A stretch of 34,302 nucleotides of DNA from Variovorax sp. (GCA_017744285.1 JAGIBP010000035.1:1-34302); one strand, 5' to 3'; shown: positions 15,981 to 24,773, counted from the first letter of the stretch. Made by a program: numbers and translations. The notes: generated by a model not told the origin, from the sequence alone.

Positions 15981-16643
15981 ATGAGCGCCGCGGTGCCGCC
16001 TCGCCTGCACCCCCTCGGCGAGGCGGCGCTGGTGTGCGAGCTGCCGCCGCCGGCCACGCTGGCGCAGCAGCAGGTGATCTGGGCCCTCGCGGCCGAAGCC
16101 GTGCAGTGGCACGGCGTGCGCGAAGTGCTGCCGGGCATGAACAACCTGTGCCTGCTCTTCGATCCCGAGCGGATCGACGGCGTCGAACTCGAGATGCAGG
16201 TGCTTTCGGCATGGCCGCAGCTTGCGGCGGCGACCATCGACGGGCGGCGCATCGAGATCCCTGTCGTCTATGGCGGCGAAGCGGGTCCGGACCTGGCCGA
16301 GGTGGCCGCGCACACGGGGCTCACGCCGAAAGAGGTGGTGCGGCGCCACACCGAAGGCGAGTACGTGGTCTACCTGCTCGGCTTCCTGCCGGGCTTCGCG
16401 TTCATGGGCGGCCTCGCGCCCGAACTCGCCACGCCGCGCCGGGCCGAACCACGGGTCGCGGTGCCCGCGGGCTCGGTCGGCATCGGGGGCGAGCAGACCG
16501 GCATCTACCCCATGGTCTCGCCGGGCGGCTGGCAGCTGATCGGGCGCACGTCCGTGCCGCTGTTCGACCCGCTGGCCGAGTCGCCGACGCTGCTGCGTGC
16601 CGGCGACCGCGTCCGCTTCGTCGCGGAAAGGGTGGGGCTCTGA
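15981..16643 (+). CDS. pxpB: 5-oxoprolinase subunit PxpB (KipI family)
   Basis: One of the three subunits of the ATP-dependent prokaryotic 5-oxoprolinase, which opens 5-oxo-L-proline to glutamate. The 220-residue protein has the KipI layout: an N-terminal domain starting RLHPLGEAALVCELP, IEIPVVYGGEAGPDL at about residue 90, and the conserved YLLGFLPGFAFMGGL segment, followed by GSVGIGGEQTGIYP and the GGWQLIGRTS stretch. It is translationally coupled to pxpC (TGATG at 16641-16645). A REP-like element lies upstream; no promoter is obvious. Confidence 0.96.
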   Translation: MSAAVPPRLHPLGEAALVCELPPPATLAQQQVIWALAAEAVQWHGVREVLPGMNNLCLLFDPERIDGVELEMQVLSAWPQLAAATIDGRRIEIPVVYGGEAGPDLAEVAAHTGLTPKEVVRRHTEGEYVVYLLGFLPGFAFMGGLAPELATPRRAEPRVAVPAGSVGIGGEQTGIYPMVSPGGWQLIGRTSVPLFDPLAESPTLLRAGDRVRFVAERVGL

Positions 16644-17680
16644 TGGCGGCGGCCCTCACGGTCGTGCGCCCGGGCATGCTGGCATCGGTGCAGGACCTGG
16701 GCCGGCACGGGCATCGCCAGCTCGGCATCTGCCCCGGCGGCGCGCTCGACACGCTGGCGCTGGTGCTGGCCAATCGGCTGGTGGGCAATGCCGATGGCGC
16801 CGCGGGCCTGGAATTCACCATGGGCGGCGGCGAATTACGCTTCGACGCGCCCACGCGTGTGGCATGGACCGGCGACGACTTCGATGCCCGGCTGGACGGC
16901 CGGCCCGTCTGGCCGGGCTGGAGCCTGCCGGTGCGCGCGGGGCAGGTGCTGCGCTTCGGCCGCGCCAACCGCGCGCCCGGCAAGCAGGGCGTGCGCACCT
17001 GGCTGGCGGTGGCCGGCGGCATCGACGTGCCGGAGATCCTCGGCTCGCGCAGCACCGACCTGAAGGCGGGATTCGGCGGCTTCGAGGGGCGTGCGCTGAA
17101 GGCGGGCGACCGGCTGGTGTGCGGCGAACCCGCCCTCGGGGCCGAGCTGGTCGCGTCGCCCGCCTTCGGGGCGCACCTGCCGTGGTGGCCGGTCGACTCC
17201 GGCGACGGCGCGGTCGCGCTGCGCGCCATGCCCGGTCCCGAACTCGATCTGTTCACTGCCGCGTCGCGCGAGCTGCTGTGGAGTGCACCCTGGCGCATCA
17301 CGCCCCAGAGCAACCGCATGGGCAGCCGGCTCGAAGGGCCCGAGCTCAAGCGCAAGCGACAAGGCGACATTCTCTCGTCGGGCGTGATCCCGGGCACGGT
17401 GCAGGTGCCGCCTTCGGGGCAGCCGATCATCCTGATGGGCGATGCGCAGACCACGGGCGGCTACCCGCGCATCGCAGTGGTCATTCGCACCGACCTCTGG
17501 AAGCTGGCGCAGGCGCCGCTCGATGCCCGCCTGCGCTTGCGGCCCGTCGACGCGGCCGAGGCGCTGGCCGCCTGGGACGCGCGGAGGCGCTATCTGGCGC
17601 ATCTTGCGCAGGGCCTGGCCGCGAGGGGGTGGCCCGCGCCGGCGCAGAATGACATGCATGGAACATCGCAAGCGGATTGA
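16643..17680 (+). CDS. pxpC: 5-oxoprolinase subunit PxpC (KipA / biotin-dependent carboxyltransferase-like)
   Basis: A 345-residue KipA-family subunit of 5-oxoprolinase. The N-terminal [25 protein letters not shown] and [17 protein letters not shown] segments, the TMGGGELRF strand, and the C-terminal [14 protein letters not shown] and [15 protein letters not shown] are all family signatures. These proteins are often annotated as urea-amidolyase or allophanate-hydrolase related, but with pxpB and pxpA adjacent the 5-oxoprolinase role is the likely one. It overlaps pxpB by one base at the start and pxpA by 23 bases at the end. Confidence 0.96.
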   Translation: MAAALTVVRPGMLASVQDLGRHGHRQLGICPGGALDTLALVLANRLVGNADGAAGLEFTMGGGELRFDAPTRVAWTGDDFDARLDGRPVWPGWSLPVRAGQVLRFGRANRAPGKQGVRTWLAVAGGIDVPEILGSRSTDLKAGFGGFEGRALKAGDRLVCGEPALGAELVASPAFGAHLPWWPVDSGDGAVALRAMPGPELDLFTAASRELLWSAPWRITPQSNRMGSRLEGPELKRKRQGDILSSGVIPGTVQVPPSGQPIILMGDAQTTGGYPRIAVVIRTDLWKLAQAPLDARLRLRPVDAAEALAAWDARRRYLAHLAQGLAARGWPAPAQNDMHGTSQAD

Positions 17681-18410
17681 TCTCAACGCCGACCTCGGCG
17701 AAGGCTGCGGCAACGACGAGGCGCTGCTGGGGCTGGTGAGCTCGGCCAACATCGCCTGCGGCTGGCACGCGGGCGACGCGCGCACCATGCGGCAGTGCGT
17801 GCGCTGGGCCCTCGATCGCGGCGTGGCGGTCGGCGCGCACCCGAGCTTTCCGGACCGCGAGAACTTCGGCCGCAGCGAGATGAGCCTGCCGCCCGACGAG
17901 GTGGTCGCGGGCCTGCTCTACCAGATCGGCGCGCTGGCCGCGATCGTGAAGGCCGAGGGCGGACGGCTCGCGCACGTCAAGGCGCACGGCGCGCTCTACA
18001 ACCAGGCAGCCAGGGACCCGATGCTGGCCGACGCGCTGTGCGAGGCGGTGCGGCGCTTCGATCCCACGCTGCGCTTCTTCGGCCTCGCGGGCAGCGCGAT
18101 GATCGATGCGGCGAAGCGCGCGGGCCTCACGCCCGTGGAGGAAGTGTTCGCGGATCGCGGGTACCGGCCTGACGGCAGCCTCGTGCCTCGTAGCCAGCCC
18201 GGCGCACTGATCGAGGAGGAAGCAGAGGCGCTCGCCCAGACGCTCTCGCTGGTGCGCGACCACCGGGTCACCGCCATCGACGGCAGCGTGGTGGCGGTCA
18301 ATGCGCAGACGGTGTGCCTGCACGGCGACGGCGCGCACGCGCTGGCGTTCGCGCGCCGCATCCGCGAGCGGCTCGGCGCCGAAGGCATCGTCGTCGCGCC
18401 GGCGGCCTGA
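17658..18410 (+). CDS. pxpA: 5-oxoprolinase subunit PxpA (LamB/YcsF family)
   Basis: A 250-residue TIM-barrel-like YcsF subunit, which works with PxpBC to hydrolyse 5-oxoproline. The signature [20 protein letters not shown] opens the protein, followed by [52 protein letters not shown] and [14 protein letters not shown], all conserved. An alternative in-frame ATG at 17649 would add MTC; I chose 17658, which puts the family motif close to the N-terminus. It overlaps pxpC by 23 bases, so the three genes form one unit in the order B-C-A. It converges on the alpha/beta hydrolase with a gap of only seven bases. Confidence 0.97.
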   Translation: MEHRKRIDLNADLGEGCGNDEALLGLVSSANIACGWHAGDARTMRQCVRWALDRGVAVGAHPSFPDRENFGRSEMSLPPDEVVAGLLYQIGALAAIVKAEGGRLAHVKAHGALYNQAARDPMLADALCEAVRRFDPTLRFFGLAGSAMIDAAKRAGLTPVEEVFADRGYRPDGSLVPRSQPGALIEEEAEALAQTLSLVRDHRVTAIDGSVVAVNAQTVCLHGDGAHALAFARRIRERLGAEGIVVAPAA

Positions 18411-18417
18411 GCGCGCT

Positions 18418-19128
18418 TCAGGCGCCGCCCGCCACCCGCGCCAGCCAGGGGCCGAGCGCCGCATTGACGGACGCCGGCTTCTCCATCGTCAGCATGTGGC
18501 CGCAGTCCTCGATCCAGACCAGTTCGGCATGGGGCATCAGGGACGCGATCTCGCGCGAGCAATCGGGCGGGGTGAGCCGGTCGCCATCGCCGCACACCAC
18601 GAGCGTCGGGCAGCGCAGGCGCGCCAGGTGCGGCCGCGCGTCGGGCCGCTCCATCAGCGCGCGGTTCTGGCGAACCAACTGCGCGACGCCCGCATCGAGC
18701 ACCAGATCGACGTAGCGCCGGATCAGCGCGGCGTCGCCGGCCTGCACCGGGTGGAAGGCGAAGCCGGCGTTGAGCTCGATCACGTCGCGCGCCTCGCCGC
18801 GCTCGAACAGCTCGATCGCGCTGGCCCGCAGCTCGACCATCTCGGGCGTCTCGGGGCGCGCGTTGGTGCCCAGCAGCGCCAGCCCGATGACGCGCTCGGG
18901 CGCCTGGCGCGCGGCCTCCATCGCGATCATGCCGCCCATCGAGGCGCCGCAGAGGATCAGCGGGCCGGGATGCTCGTCCAGCAGCGCCGAGGCCATCGCC
19001 TCGATGCGGTCGTGGCGCATGTGGACGTCGCTCACGTGGATCTCGAGCGACGGCGGCAGGGCGGGAATCTGGGCTTCCCAGAGGCGCTCGTCGCAGGCGA
19101 GCCCAGGCAGCAGGACAAGGCGTGGCAT
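18418..19128 (-). CDS. Alpha/beta hydrolase
   Basis: A 236-residue single-domain alpha/beta hydrolase with no signal peptide. It starts MPRLVLLPGLACDERLW and carries the nucleophile elbow GASMGG (Ser63), the acid in CGDGDRLTPP (Asp183 the likely one) and the catalytic His211 in EDCGHML. The overall pattern resembles the esterase/lactonase-like hydrolases (3-oxoadipate enol-lactonase and related groups), but the substrate cannot be assigned. A CG-rich 69-base region separates it from the divergent phosphatase gene. The frame stays open far upstream of 19128 as an antisense shadow, but the ATG at 19128 gives the natural N-terminal beta strand. Confidence 0.9.
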   Translation of the reverse strand: MPRLVLLPGLACDERLWEAQIPALPPSLEIHVSDVHMRHDRIEAMASALLDEHPGPLILCGASMGGMIAMEAARQAPERVIGLALLGTNARPETPEMVELRASAIELFERGEARDVIELNAGFAFHPVQAGDAALIRRYVDLVLDAGVAQLVRQNRALMERPDARPHLARLRCPTLVVCGDGDRLTPPDCSREIASLMPHAELVWIEDCGHMLTMEKPASVNAALGPWLARVAGGA

Positions 19129-19197
19129 GCGCGGATTCTCGGCGATCACGGCTCGCTCATCGCGACTTCGTCCGGTACGCGGAGAATAGGGGCGCCT

Positions 19198-19884
19198 ATG
19201 CCCATCATCCCCACCACCGAACTCATCCTGATTCGCCACGGCGAGACCGACTGGAATCGCGAACTTCGCTTCCAGGGCCACATCGACGTGCCTCTCAACG
19301 ACATGGGGCACGAGCAGGCACGCCGGCTGGGCCTGCGGCTGGCGGGGGAGTCCGTGCAGTACCTCGTCAGCAGCGACCTGATGCGGGCGCAGCAAACGGC
19401 GGCCCCGGCCGCGCAGCAGCTCCAGATGGAGATCGTGACGTCGGCCTCCTTGCGCGAGCAGAACTTCGGCGTCGTCGAGGGCATGCGGGCCGACGAGATC
19501 CAGACCCTGCACCCGCGCGCCTGGGAAGACTGGCTGCAGTTCCGCGAAGACCACGCCATGCCCGAGGGCGAGTCGCCGCGGCAGTTCCATGCGCGGATCA
19601 TGGATGCGCTCGCCGGCATCGCCGCCGCGCATGCCGGGCAGGTGGTGCTGGTCGTGACGCACGGCGGCGCGCTCGACATGGTCTGGCGCACCGCGCGCGG
19701 GCTGGGCCTGAACGGGCCTCGCCAGAGCGAGATTCCCAATGCCGGCTTCAACCGCGTGCGCATCGCCGACGCCGCCGCGCCGGAGCGCCTGGAGATCCTC
19801 GACTGGGCCGACACGCGGCACTTGGCCGACCTGCCGGCGCAGCCGACCTACGACCAGAGCCGGCACCTCAAGAACAACAGGTAG
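19198..19884 (+). CDS. Histidine phosphatase family protein (phosphoglycerate-mutase-like)
   Basis: A 228-residue cytoplasmic protein of the branch-1 histidine phosphatase family. The phosphorylated His is His14 in LIRHGETDWN, followed by FQGHIDVPLNDMGHEQARRL, SSDLMRAQQTA (Arg63), LREQNFGVVEG, and the second catalytic His155 in VVTHGGALDMVWR. The pattern is that of GpmB/CobC-like phosphatases rather than true dPGM mutases. The substrate is not determined. No Shine-Dalgarno is clear before the ATG at 19198. It is divergent from the hydrolase and its stop lies 5 bases before the first LacI-type operator. Confidence 0.92.
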   Translation: MPIIPTTELILIRHGETDWNRELRFQGHIDVPLNDMGHEQARRLGLRLAGESVQYLVSSDLMRAQQTAAPAAQQLQMEIVTSASLREQNFGVVEGMRADEIQTLHPRAWEDWLQFREDHAMPEGESPRQFHARIMDALAGIAAAHAGQVVLVVTHGGALDMVWRTARGLGLNGPRQSEIPNAGFNRVRIADAAAPERLEILDWADTRHLADLPAQPTYDQSRHLKNNR

Positions 19885-19889
19885 GCATC

Positions 19890-19901
19890 GGTAGCGCTAT
19901 C
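19890..19901. promoter_or_regulatory. LacI-type operator O1 before the regulator gene
   Basis: GGTAGCGCTATC, centred on the palindrome TAGCGCTA, 22 bases before the regulator's ATG. It is identical to O2 at 20997 and the reverse complement of O3 at 21023. Such a palindrome with a central CG step fits LacI/GntR-type regulators; it predicts autoregulation. A TAGAAT -10-like box follows at 19912-19917. Confidence 0.82.
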
Positions 19902-19923
19902 AGCGCACGCCTAGAATGCGTGC

Positions 19924-20955
19924 ATGAGCAACGATGGCGCGCCCGTTCGACGTTCCCGCCGCGGCAGCGGCGCGGTCACCCTGCACGATGTCGCCAAGCT
20001 CGCGGGCGTGGCGCCGATCACCGCCTCGCGGGCGCTCAGCTCGCCCACGCAGGTGTCGGCCGAGGTGCTCCGGAAGGTCACCGAGGCCGTGAGCCGCACG
20101 GGCTACGTGCGCAACGTGCTCGCGGGCGGCCTGGCCTCGACGCGCAGCCGTCTGGTCGCGGCGGTGGTGCCCACGATCGCGGGCCCGGTGTTCCTGCAGA
20201 CGGTGCAATCGCTCACGGAGGCGCTGGCCGAACGGGGCTACCAGCTCATGCTGGGCCAGAGCGGCTATGTGAATTCGCGCGAGGATGCGCTGCTCGAAGC
20301 GATCATCGGCCGCCGGCCCGACGGCATCGTGCTCACCGGGATCCTGCATTCGCCCGAGGGCCGCAAGCGGCTGCTCGCGGCGGGCATCCCGGTGGTCGAG
20401 ACCTGGGACCTCACGCCGACGCCGCTGGACATGCTGGTGGGCTTTTCCCACGTGGAAGTGGGCCGCCGCGTCGCCGGATTCCTGCACGCCCGGGGGCGGC
20501 GCCACCTCGCCGTGGTTGCGGGCGACGACGAGCGCTCGCGCCTGCGCCATGATGCCTTCGCCGAAGCGGCGCGCGCCGCCGGCCTGCCGCCGGTGCCGAT
20601 CAAGCGCGTGCCGGCGCCCACCACGCTCAAGAGCGGCCGCGCCGCACTGGCCGAACTGCTCGCCGAGCATCCTGCGGTCGATGCGGTGTTCTGCAGCTCG
20701 GACCTGCTCGCGCTGGGCGTCATGATCGAGGCGCAGTCGCGCGGCATCGACGTACCGGGGCGGCTCGCGGTGGTCGGCTTCGGTGACCTCGAATTCGCTG
20801 CCGATCTGCAGCCTTCGCTGACCACGGTGCGCATCGACGGCGCCGCCATCGGCCGGCAGGCGGCGCAGTTCATCGTCGAGCGCGCGGAAGGGCGCCAGGT
20901 GGGCGAGCGCGTGGTGGACATCGGCTTCTCGATCGTCGAGCGCGACAGCGCCTGA
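19924..20955 (+). CDS. LacI family transcriptional regulator
   Basis: A 343-residue regulator with an N-terminal LacI helix-turn-helix (VTLHDVAKLAGVAPITASRALS, about residues 19-40), the hinge YVRNVLAGGLAS, and a periplasmic-binding-like effector domain (LVAAVVPTIAGPVFLQTVQSL, then VDAVFCSSDLLALGVM and LAVVGFGDLEFA). It resembles the GntR-type branch of sugar-acid regulators. The palindromic operators before this gene and before the adjacent TTT-gudD genes indicate that it represses both itself and that pair, with a sugar acid as the probable inducer. A TAGAAT box ends six bases before the ATG and no Shine-Dalgarno is seen, so the mRNA may be leaderless. Confidence 0.95.
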   Translation: MSNDGAPVRRSRRGSGAVTLHDVAKLAGVAPITASRALSSPTQVSAEVLRKVTEAVSRTGYVRNVLAGGLASTRSRLVAAVVPTIAGPVFLQTVQSLTEALAERGYQLMLGQSGYVNSREDALLEAIIGRRPDGIVLTGILHSPEGRKRLLAAGIPVVETWDLTPTPLDMLVGFSHVEVGRRVAGFLHARGRRHLAVVAGDDERSRLRHDAFAEAARAAGLPPVPIKRVPAPTTLKSGRAALAELLAEHPAVDAVFCSSDLLALGVMIEAQSRGIDVPGRLAVVGFGDLEFAADLQPSLTTVRIDGAAIGRQAAQFIVERAEGRQVGERVVDIGFSIVERDSA

Positions 20956-20996
20956 TCCACGTAAACCCCGAGGAAGAAGCCATTGCCGCTTTCTCC

Positions 20997-21008
20997 GGTA
21001 GCGCTATC
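20997..21008. promoter_or_regulatory. LacI-type operator O2 before the TTT binding-protein gene
   Basis: GGTAGCGCTATC, identical to O1. It forms the left arm of a perfect 12-bp inverted repeat with O3, with 14 bases between the arms and 26 bases between the centres. Confidence 0.85.
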
Positions 21009-21022
21009 ATTTCACCGCAAGA

Positions 21023-21034
21023 GATAGCGCTACC
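21023..21034. promoter_or_regulatory. LacI-type operator O3 before the TTT binding-protein gene
   Basis: GATAGCGCTACC, the exact reverse complement of O2, 21 bases before the ATG of the binding-protein gene. The position overlaps the expected promoter and leader, as for a repressor site. Confidence 0.85.
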
Positions 21035-21055
21035 ATTCCAGAGAGAGACATCCAC

Positions 21056-22024
21056 ATGACCCTCAAGACCTTGCTGGCCGCCTGCGCCGTTGCCCTGTCC
21101 TTCGCCCCCGGCGTCCATGCGCAGGCGTGGCCGCAGAAGACGGTGACTTTCATCGTTCCCTTCCCCGCCGGCGGCTCGACCGACATGGTGGCCCGCGCCA
21201 TTGCGCCCAAGCTCGGCGAAACGCTGGGCCAGACTTTCCTGGTCGACAACAAGGCCGGCGCGACGGGCACCATCGGCGCCACGCAGGTCAAGCGCTCGCC
21301 GCCGGACGGCGCCACCTTCCTGGTCACGTCGCTCGGGCCGCTGGTGATCGCGCCGCACCTCATCAAGGGCCTGCAGTACGACGCGCTCAAGGACTTCGAC
21401 CTGATCACCGTGGCGGTGCAGGCGCCCAATGTGCTGGTGGTCCCCGCGAACTCGCCGCACAAGTCGGTGGCCGACGTCATCGCGCAACTCCGCGCGCACC
21501 CGGGCAAGATGACCTTCGCGTCGTCGGGCAACGGGTCGAGCGACCACCTCACGGCCGAACTCTTCTGGCAGCAGACCGGCACCAGCGGCCTTCACGTGCC
21601 CTACAAGGGCGGCGCGCCGGCCATCACCGACCTCCTGGGCGGCCAGGTCGACGCCTCGTTCCAGAACGTCAACGCGGTGGTGCCGCACATCAAGGCCGGC
21701 AAGCTGAAGGCCCTGGCTGTCACGGGCGCCCAGCGTTCGCCGGTGCTGCCCGAGGTGCCGACCACCGCCGAGGCCGGGGTCAGGAATGTCGAGGTCTATT
21801 CGTGGCAGGCCATCGTCGCGCCCAAGGGCCTGCCGACGGCCGTGCGCGACCAGGCCAACGCGGCCATGGTCGCGGCGCTGAACGACCCGGCCATCAAGAG
21901 CCAGTTCACTGCGATCGGCCTGGAGGTCGTCGCCAACACGCCGGCGCAGTTCGCCGCCTTCCAGCAGCAGGAGGATGCGCGCTGGAAGAAGGTGATCGAG
22001 ACCGGCAAGATCACCGCCGACTGA
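21056..22024 (+). CDS. Tripartite tricarboxylate transporter substrate-binding protein (Bug family)
   Basis: A 322-residue periplasmic binding protein of the TctC/Bug family. It has a Sec signal (hydrophobic 4-19, cleavage after VHAQA near residue 22), then [29 protein letters not shown], the family N-terminal motif, the [18 protein letters not shown] segment, [24 protein letters not shown], and PTTAEAGV. No TctA/TctB membrane genes are nearby, as is usual for the many orphan Bug proteins of Burkholderiales. The LacI operators just upstream and the gudD gene 17 bases downstream suggest D-glucarate or a related sugar acid as ligand. A weak purine-rich site (AGAGAGAGA) precedes the ATG. Confidence 0.95.
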   Translation: MTLKTLLAACAVALSFAPGVHAQAWPQKTVTFIVPFPAGGSTDMVARAIAPKLGETLGQTFLVDNKAGATGTIGATQVKRSPPDGATFLVTSLGPLVIAPHLIKGLQYDALKDFDLITVAVQAPNVLVVPANSPHKSVADVIAQLRAHPGKMTFASSGNGSSDHLTAELFWQQTGTSGLHVPYKGGAPAITDLLGGQVDASFQNVNAVVPHIKAGKLKALAVTGAQRSPVLPEVPTTAEAGVRNVEVYSWQAIVAPKGLPTAVRDQANAAMVAALNDPAIKSQFTAIGLEVVANTPAQFAAFQQQEDARWKKVIETGKITAD

Positions 22025-22041
22025 ACCCCAAGCCCGAATCC

Positions 22042-23373
22042 ATGCCCCACGCTACGCCCCGCATCACCGAACTGCGCGTGATCCCCGTCGCCGGCCGCGA
22101 CAGCATGCTGCTGAACCTCAGCGGCGCGCACGGCCCCTTCTTCACGCGCAACCTGCTGATCCTCACCGACAGCGCCGGCCGCGCCGGCGTGGGCGAGGTG
22201 CCCGGCGGCGAGAAGATACGCCAGACGCTCGACGATGCGCGCGAACTCGTCGTCGGCCAGACCCTCGGCAGCCACCAGGGCGTGCTGCAGCGCGTGCAGC
22301 AGGCCTTCGCCGACCGCGACGCCGGCGGCCGCGGCCTGCAGACCTTCGACCTGCGCACCACCATCCACGCCGTGACCGCGATCGAGTCCGCGATGCTCGA
22401 CCTGCTCGGCCAGCACCTCGGCGTCCCGGTCGCGGCGCTGCTCGGCGAGGGCCAGCAGCGCGACGCGGTCGAGATGCTCGGCTACCTGTTCTACGTCGGC
22501 GACAAGGCGAAGACCGACCTGCCCTACGCGAGCGACCCGGGCGCCGGCAACGACTGGTTCCGCCTGCGCCACGAAGCCGCGATGACGCCCGAGGCGATCG
22601 TCCGGCTGGCCGAGGCGGCGCGTGCGAAGTACGGCTTCAACGACTTCAAGCTCAAGGGCGGCGTGCTGCGCGGCGATGAGGAAGTCGATGCCGTCGTCGC
22701 CCTGCACGAGCGCTTTCCGGAGGCGCGCGTCACCCTCGACCCCAACGGCGGCTGGCTGCTCAAGGACGCGATCCGCCTGGGCCAGCGCATGCGCGGCGTG
22801 GTCGCCTACGCTGAGGATCCGTGCGGCGCCGAAGGCGGCTTCTCGGGCCGCGAGGTGATGGCCGAGTTCCGCCGCGCCACGGGCCTGCCGACCGCGACCA
22901 ACATGATCGCCACCGACTGGCGCCAGATGAGTCATGCGCTCGCGCTGCAGTCGGTCGACATCCCGCTGGCCGACCCGCACTTCTGGACGATGGCCGGCTC
23001 GGTGCGCGTCGCGCAGACCTGCCGTGACTGGGGGCTGACCTGGGGCTCGCACTCCAACAACCACTTCGACGTGTCGCTCGCGATGTTCACGCATGTCGGC
23101 GCAGCCGCGCCCGGGCGCGTGACGGCCATCGATACGCACTGGATCTGGCAGGACGGCCAGCGCCTGACGAAGGCGCCGCTGCAGATCGTCGGCGGTCACG
23201 TGCAGGTACCGAAGACGCCGGGCCTCGGCATCGAGCTCGACATGGCCGAGGTCGAGAAGGCGCATGAGCTCTATCTTCAGCATGGCCTCGGCTCGCGGGA
23301 TGATGCGGTCGCGATGCAATACCTGATTCCGGGCTGGACCTTCGACCCCAAGCGCCCCGCCTTCGACCGCTGA
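22042..23373 (+). CDS. gudD: Glucarate dehydratase (enolase superfamily)
   Basis: Dehydrates D-glucarate (and L-idarate) to 5-keto-4-deoxyglucarate. The 443-residue protein follows the GudD pattern: an N-terminal capping domain with [25 protein letters not shown], then the barrel with Lys203/Lys205 (FKLKGG), metal ligands Asp233 (LDPNGGW), Glu258 (AEDPCG) and Asn287 (TATNMIAT), and His337 in GSHSNNHFD as the general base partner. Spacing and length match enterobacterial GudD closely. It is downstream of the binding-protein gene and under the same operators. The next enzymes (5-keto-4-deoxyglucarate dehydratase, ketoglutarate semialdehyde dehydrogenase) are not in the window. Related MR-group substrates such as galactarate cannot be excluded. 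Confidence 0.94.
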   Translation: MPHATPRITELRVIPVAGRDSMLLNLSGAHGPFFTRNLLILTDSAGRAGVGEVPGGEKIRQTLDDARELVVGQTLGSHQGVLQRVQQAFADRDAGGRGLQTFDLRTTIHAVTAIESAMLDLLGQHLGVPVAALLGEGQQRDAVEMLGYLFYVGDKAKTDLPYASDPGAGNDWFRLRHEAAMTPEAIVRLAEAARAKYGFNDFKLKGGVLRGDEEVDAVVALHERFPEARVTLDPNGGWLLKDAIRLGQRMRGVVAYAEDPCGAEGGFSGREVMAEFRRATGLPTATNMIATDWRQMSHALALQSVDIPLADPHFWTMAGSVRVAQTCRDWGLTWGSHSNNHFDVSLAMFTHVGAAAPGRVTAIDTHWIWQDGQRLTKAPLQIVGGHVQVPKTPGLGIELDMAEVEKAHELYLQHGLGSRDDAVAMQYLIPGWTFDPKRPAFDR

Positions 23374-23432
23374 GCGGGCCGGCCGGCGCTGCACGACATC
23401 TCTCGCCCGCTGAAGGCGGCGAAGGGTTGAGT

Positions 23433-24773
23433 TCAGGCCGGCAGGCCGAGGCGGGCATAGACCGCCGAGGCCTGCCGCAGCAGACGCAGGGACTCGGGCT
23501 GGCGGTTGAGCTGCTGCTGCAGCATGCCCTGCGCGCCGGTCAGCGCCGTCCTTCCGCCTTGCCTGACGAGGGCGTCGAGGAACACCTGCTCGAAGAGATC
23601 GCGCTGCGCGTGGCTGCCGCCGATCTCGAGCAGGCGCGGCAGGGCCAGACCCAAGGCCTCGATCGCGGTGCGCCAGTCGCCGCGCGCATGCGCGAGCAAG
23701 CCGCGCGCGGCCGGCACGCAGACGCGCTGCCAGGCATCGCGTGTTGAGGGCGGCGCGTCAGGCGCGAAGGCCTCGATGTTCTGCAGCAGCGTGTCTGCTT
23801 CCGGCCGGCCCGCGCGCGCCAGCCCGTAGAGATACTGCAGGTCGAGGAAGGGCAGCACGTGGTCGCCCAGGCGGTGCGCGAGATAGCCGGCCACGTCCTG
23901 CCAGCGATCACCCACGTCGATCCCGGCCAGTTCGAAGCGCGCCAGCAGCGACACCGCGCCGATCTGGTCCTGCGAGTAGTCCTTGACCACGCCCCATACA
24001 TGCGCGTCATAGAGGGCCAGCGCCTCCGCGTCGCGCCCCAGGTCGATCAGGAAGAGCGCCACATGCCACCAGTTGTGCGTGACCATGAACGAGTTGAGCC
24101 CGACCCAGGTGTTGCTCACGCTCTGCATGAAGTCCAGGCCCTCCGCGAGCCGGCCCTCGGTGAGCATCACGTGGGCCAGCGCGTGATGCGCCCAGGGCTC
24201 CTTGCGTTCCATCGCGATCGCGCGGCGCGCGCTGGCTTCGGCTTCGCGCATCCGGTGGCACTGCTCGTGGCCGAAGGCGGCCATGCCGTGCAGGTAGGGC
24301 ACGTCGCCTGCATGCGGCAGCGCGGTCAGCGCGAGGCGCAGCATGCCGGGGCAGTCGCCGGCATTGAAGCAGTGGTACTGCCCGAGCTTGAGCGAGGCGA
24401 GGTCGCGCGGGTGCTCCTTCGCCTGCTCCTCGTGCAGCGCGATCGCGCGCGTGATGTCGCCCTGCGCCCAGGCCGTGACGGCCGCGATGTAGCGCTGCTC
24501 CCGCGAGCTCGCGCGCGCGGTGCCGGCCTGCGCCCGCTCGAGGAAGGGGCGCGCGTTGGCCACTGCATCGCCGGACTCGGCGAACAGGTGCAGCGTCGCG
24601 CAGTACGCCTGCACGATGGGGCTCGTGTCCTGCGCGGCCGCGAGCACGTCGGCCGCGCGCGCTTCGCACGAGATGAAGCCTTCGACGAAGTCGTTGACCG
24701 CGCGCTGGCTTGCCGGGTCGTCGAGGCTGACCGGATTGCCGAGGCTGTCGCAGAAGCGTGACGCTGAACTCAA
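23433..24773 (-). CDS. TPR protein, TTC38 family
   Basis: A 446-residue all-helical protein without a signal peptide. It resembles the tetratricopeptide repeat protein 38 (TTC38) family: FCDSLGNPVSLDDP near the start, degenerate TPR helices through residues 60-430, and the strongly conserved EPWAHHALAHVMLTEGR and LNSFMVTHNWWHVALF segments with clustered His and Trp. The molecular function of the family is not established. I place the start at a TTG (24773) because AGGAG stands five bases before it and the product then begins at the conserved region; the longer frame to a GTG at 24827 adds a Pro/Gly-rich stretch. It is co-directional with the amidase-ABC operon, 109 bases downstream of the amidase. 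Confidence 0.83.
   Translation of the reverse strand: MSSASRFCDSLGNPVSLDDPASQRAVNDFVEGFISCEARAADVLAAAQDTSPIVQAYCATLHLFAESGDAVANARPFLERAQAGTARASSREQRYIAAVTAWAQGDITRAIALHEEQAKEHPRDLASLKLGQYHCFNAGDCPGMLRLALTALPHAGDVPYLHGMAAFGHEQCHRMREAEASARRAIAMERKEPWAHHALAHVMLTEGRLAEGLDFMQSVSNTWVGLNSFMVTHNWWHVALFLIDLGRDAEALALYDAHVWGVVKDYSQDQIGAVSLLARFELAGIDVGDRWQDVAGYLAHRLGDHVLPFLDLQYLYGLARAGRPEADTLLQNIEAFAPDAPPSTRDAWQRVCVPAARGLLAHARGDWRTAIEALGLALPRLLEIGGSHAQRDLFEQVFLDALVRQGGRTALTGAQGMLQQQLNRQPESLRLLRQASAVYARLGLPA

Noticed and set aside
18400..18432. Hairpin across the pxpA and hydrolase stops
   Set aside because: CCTGA/TCAGG core with imperfect GC flanks and no T-tract; most of it lies in coding sequence.
19129..19866. 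Minus-strand N-terminal extension of the alpha/beta hydrolase
   Set aside because: Antisense to the histidine phosphatase; the hydrolase begins naturally at ATG 19128 with its first beta strand.
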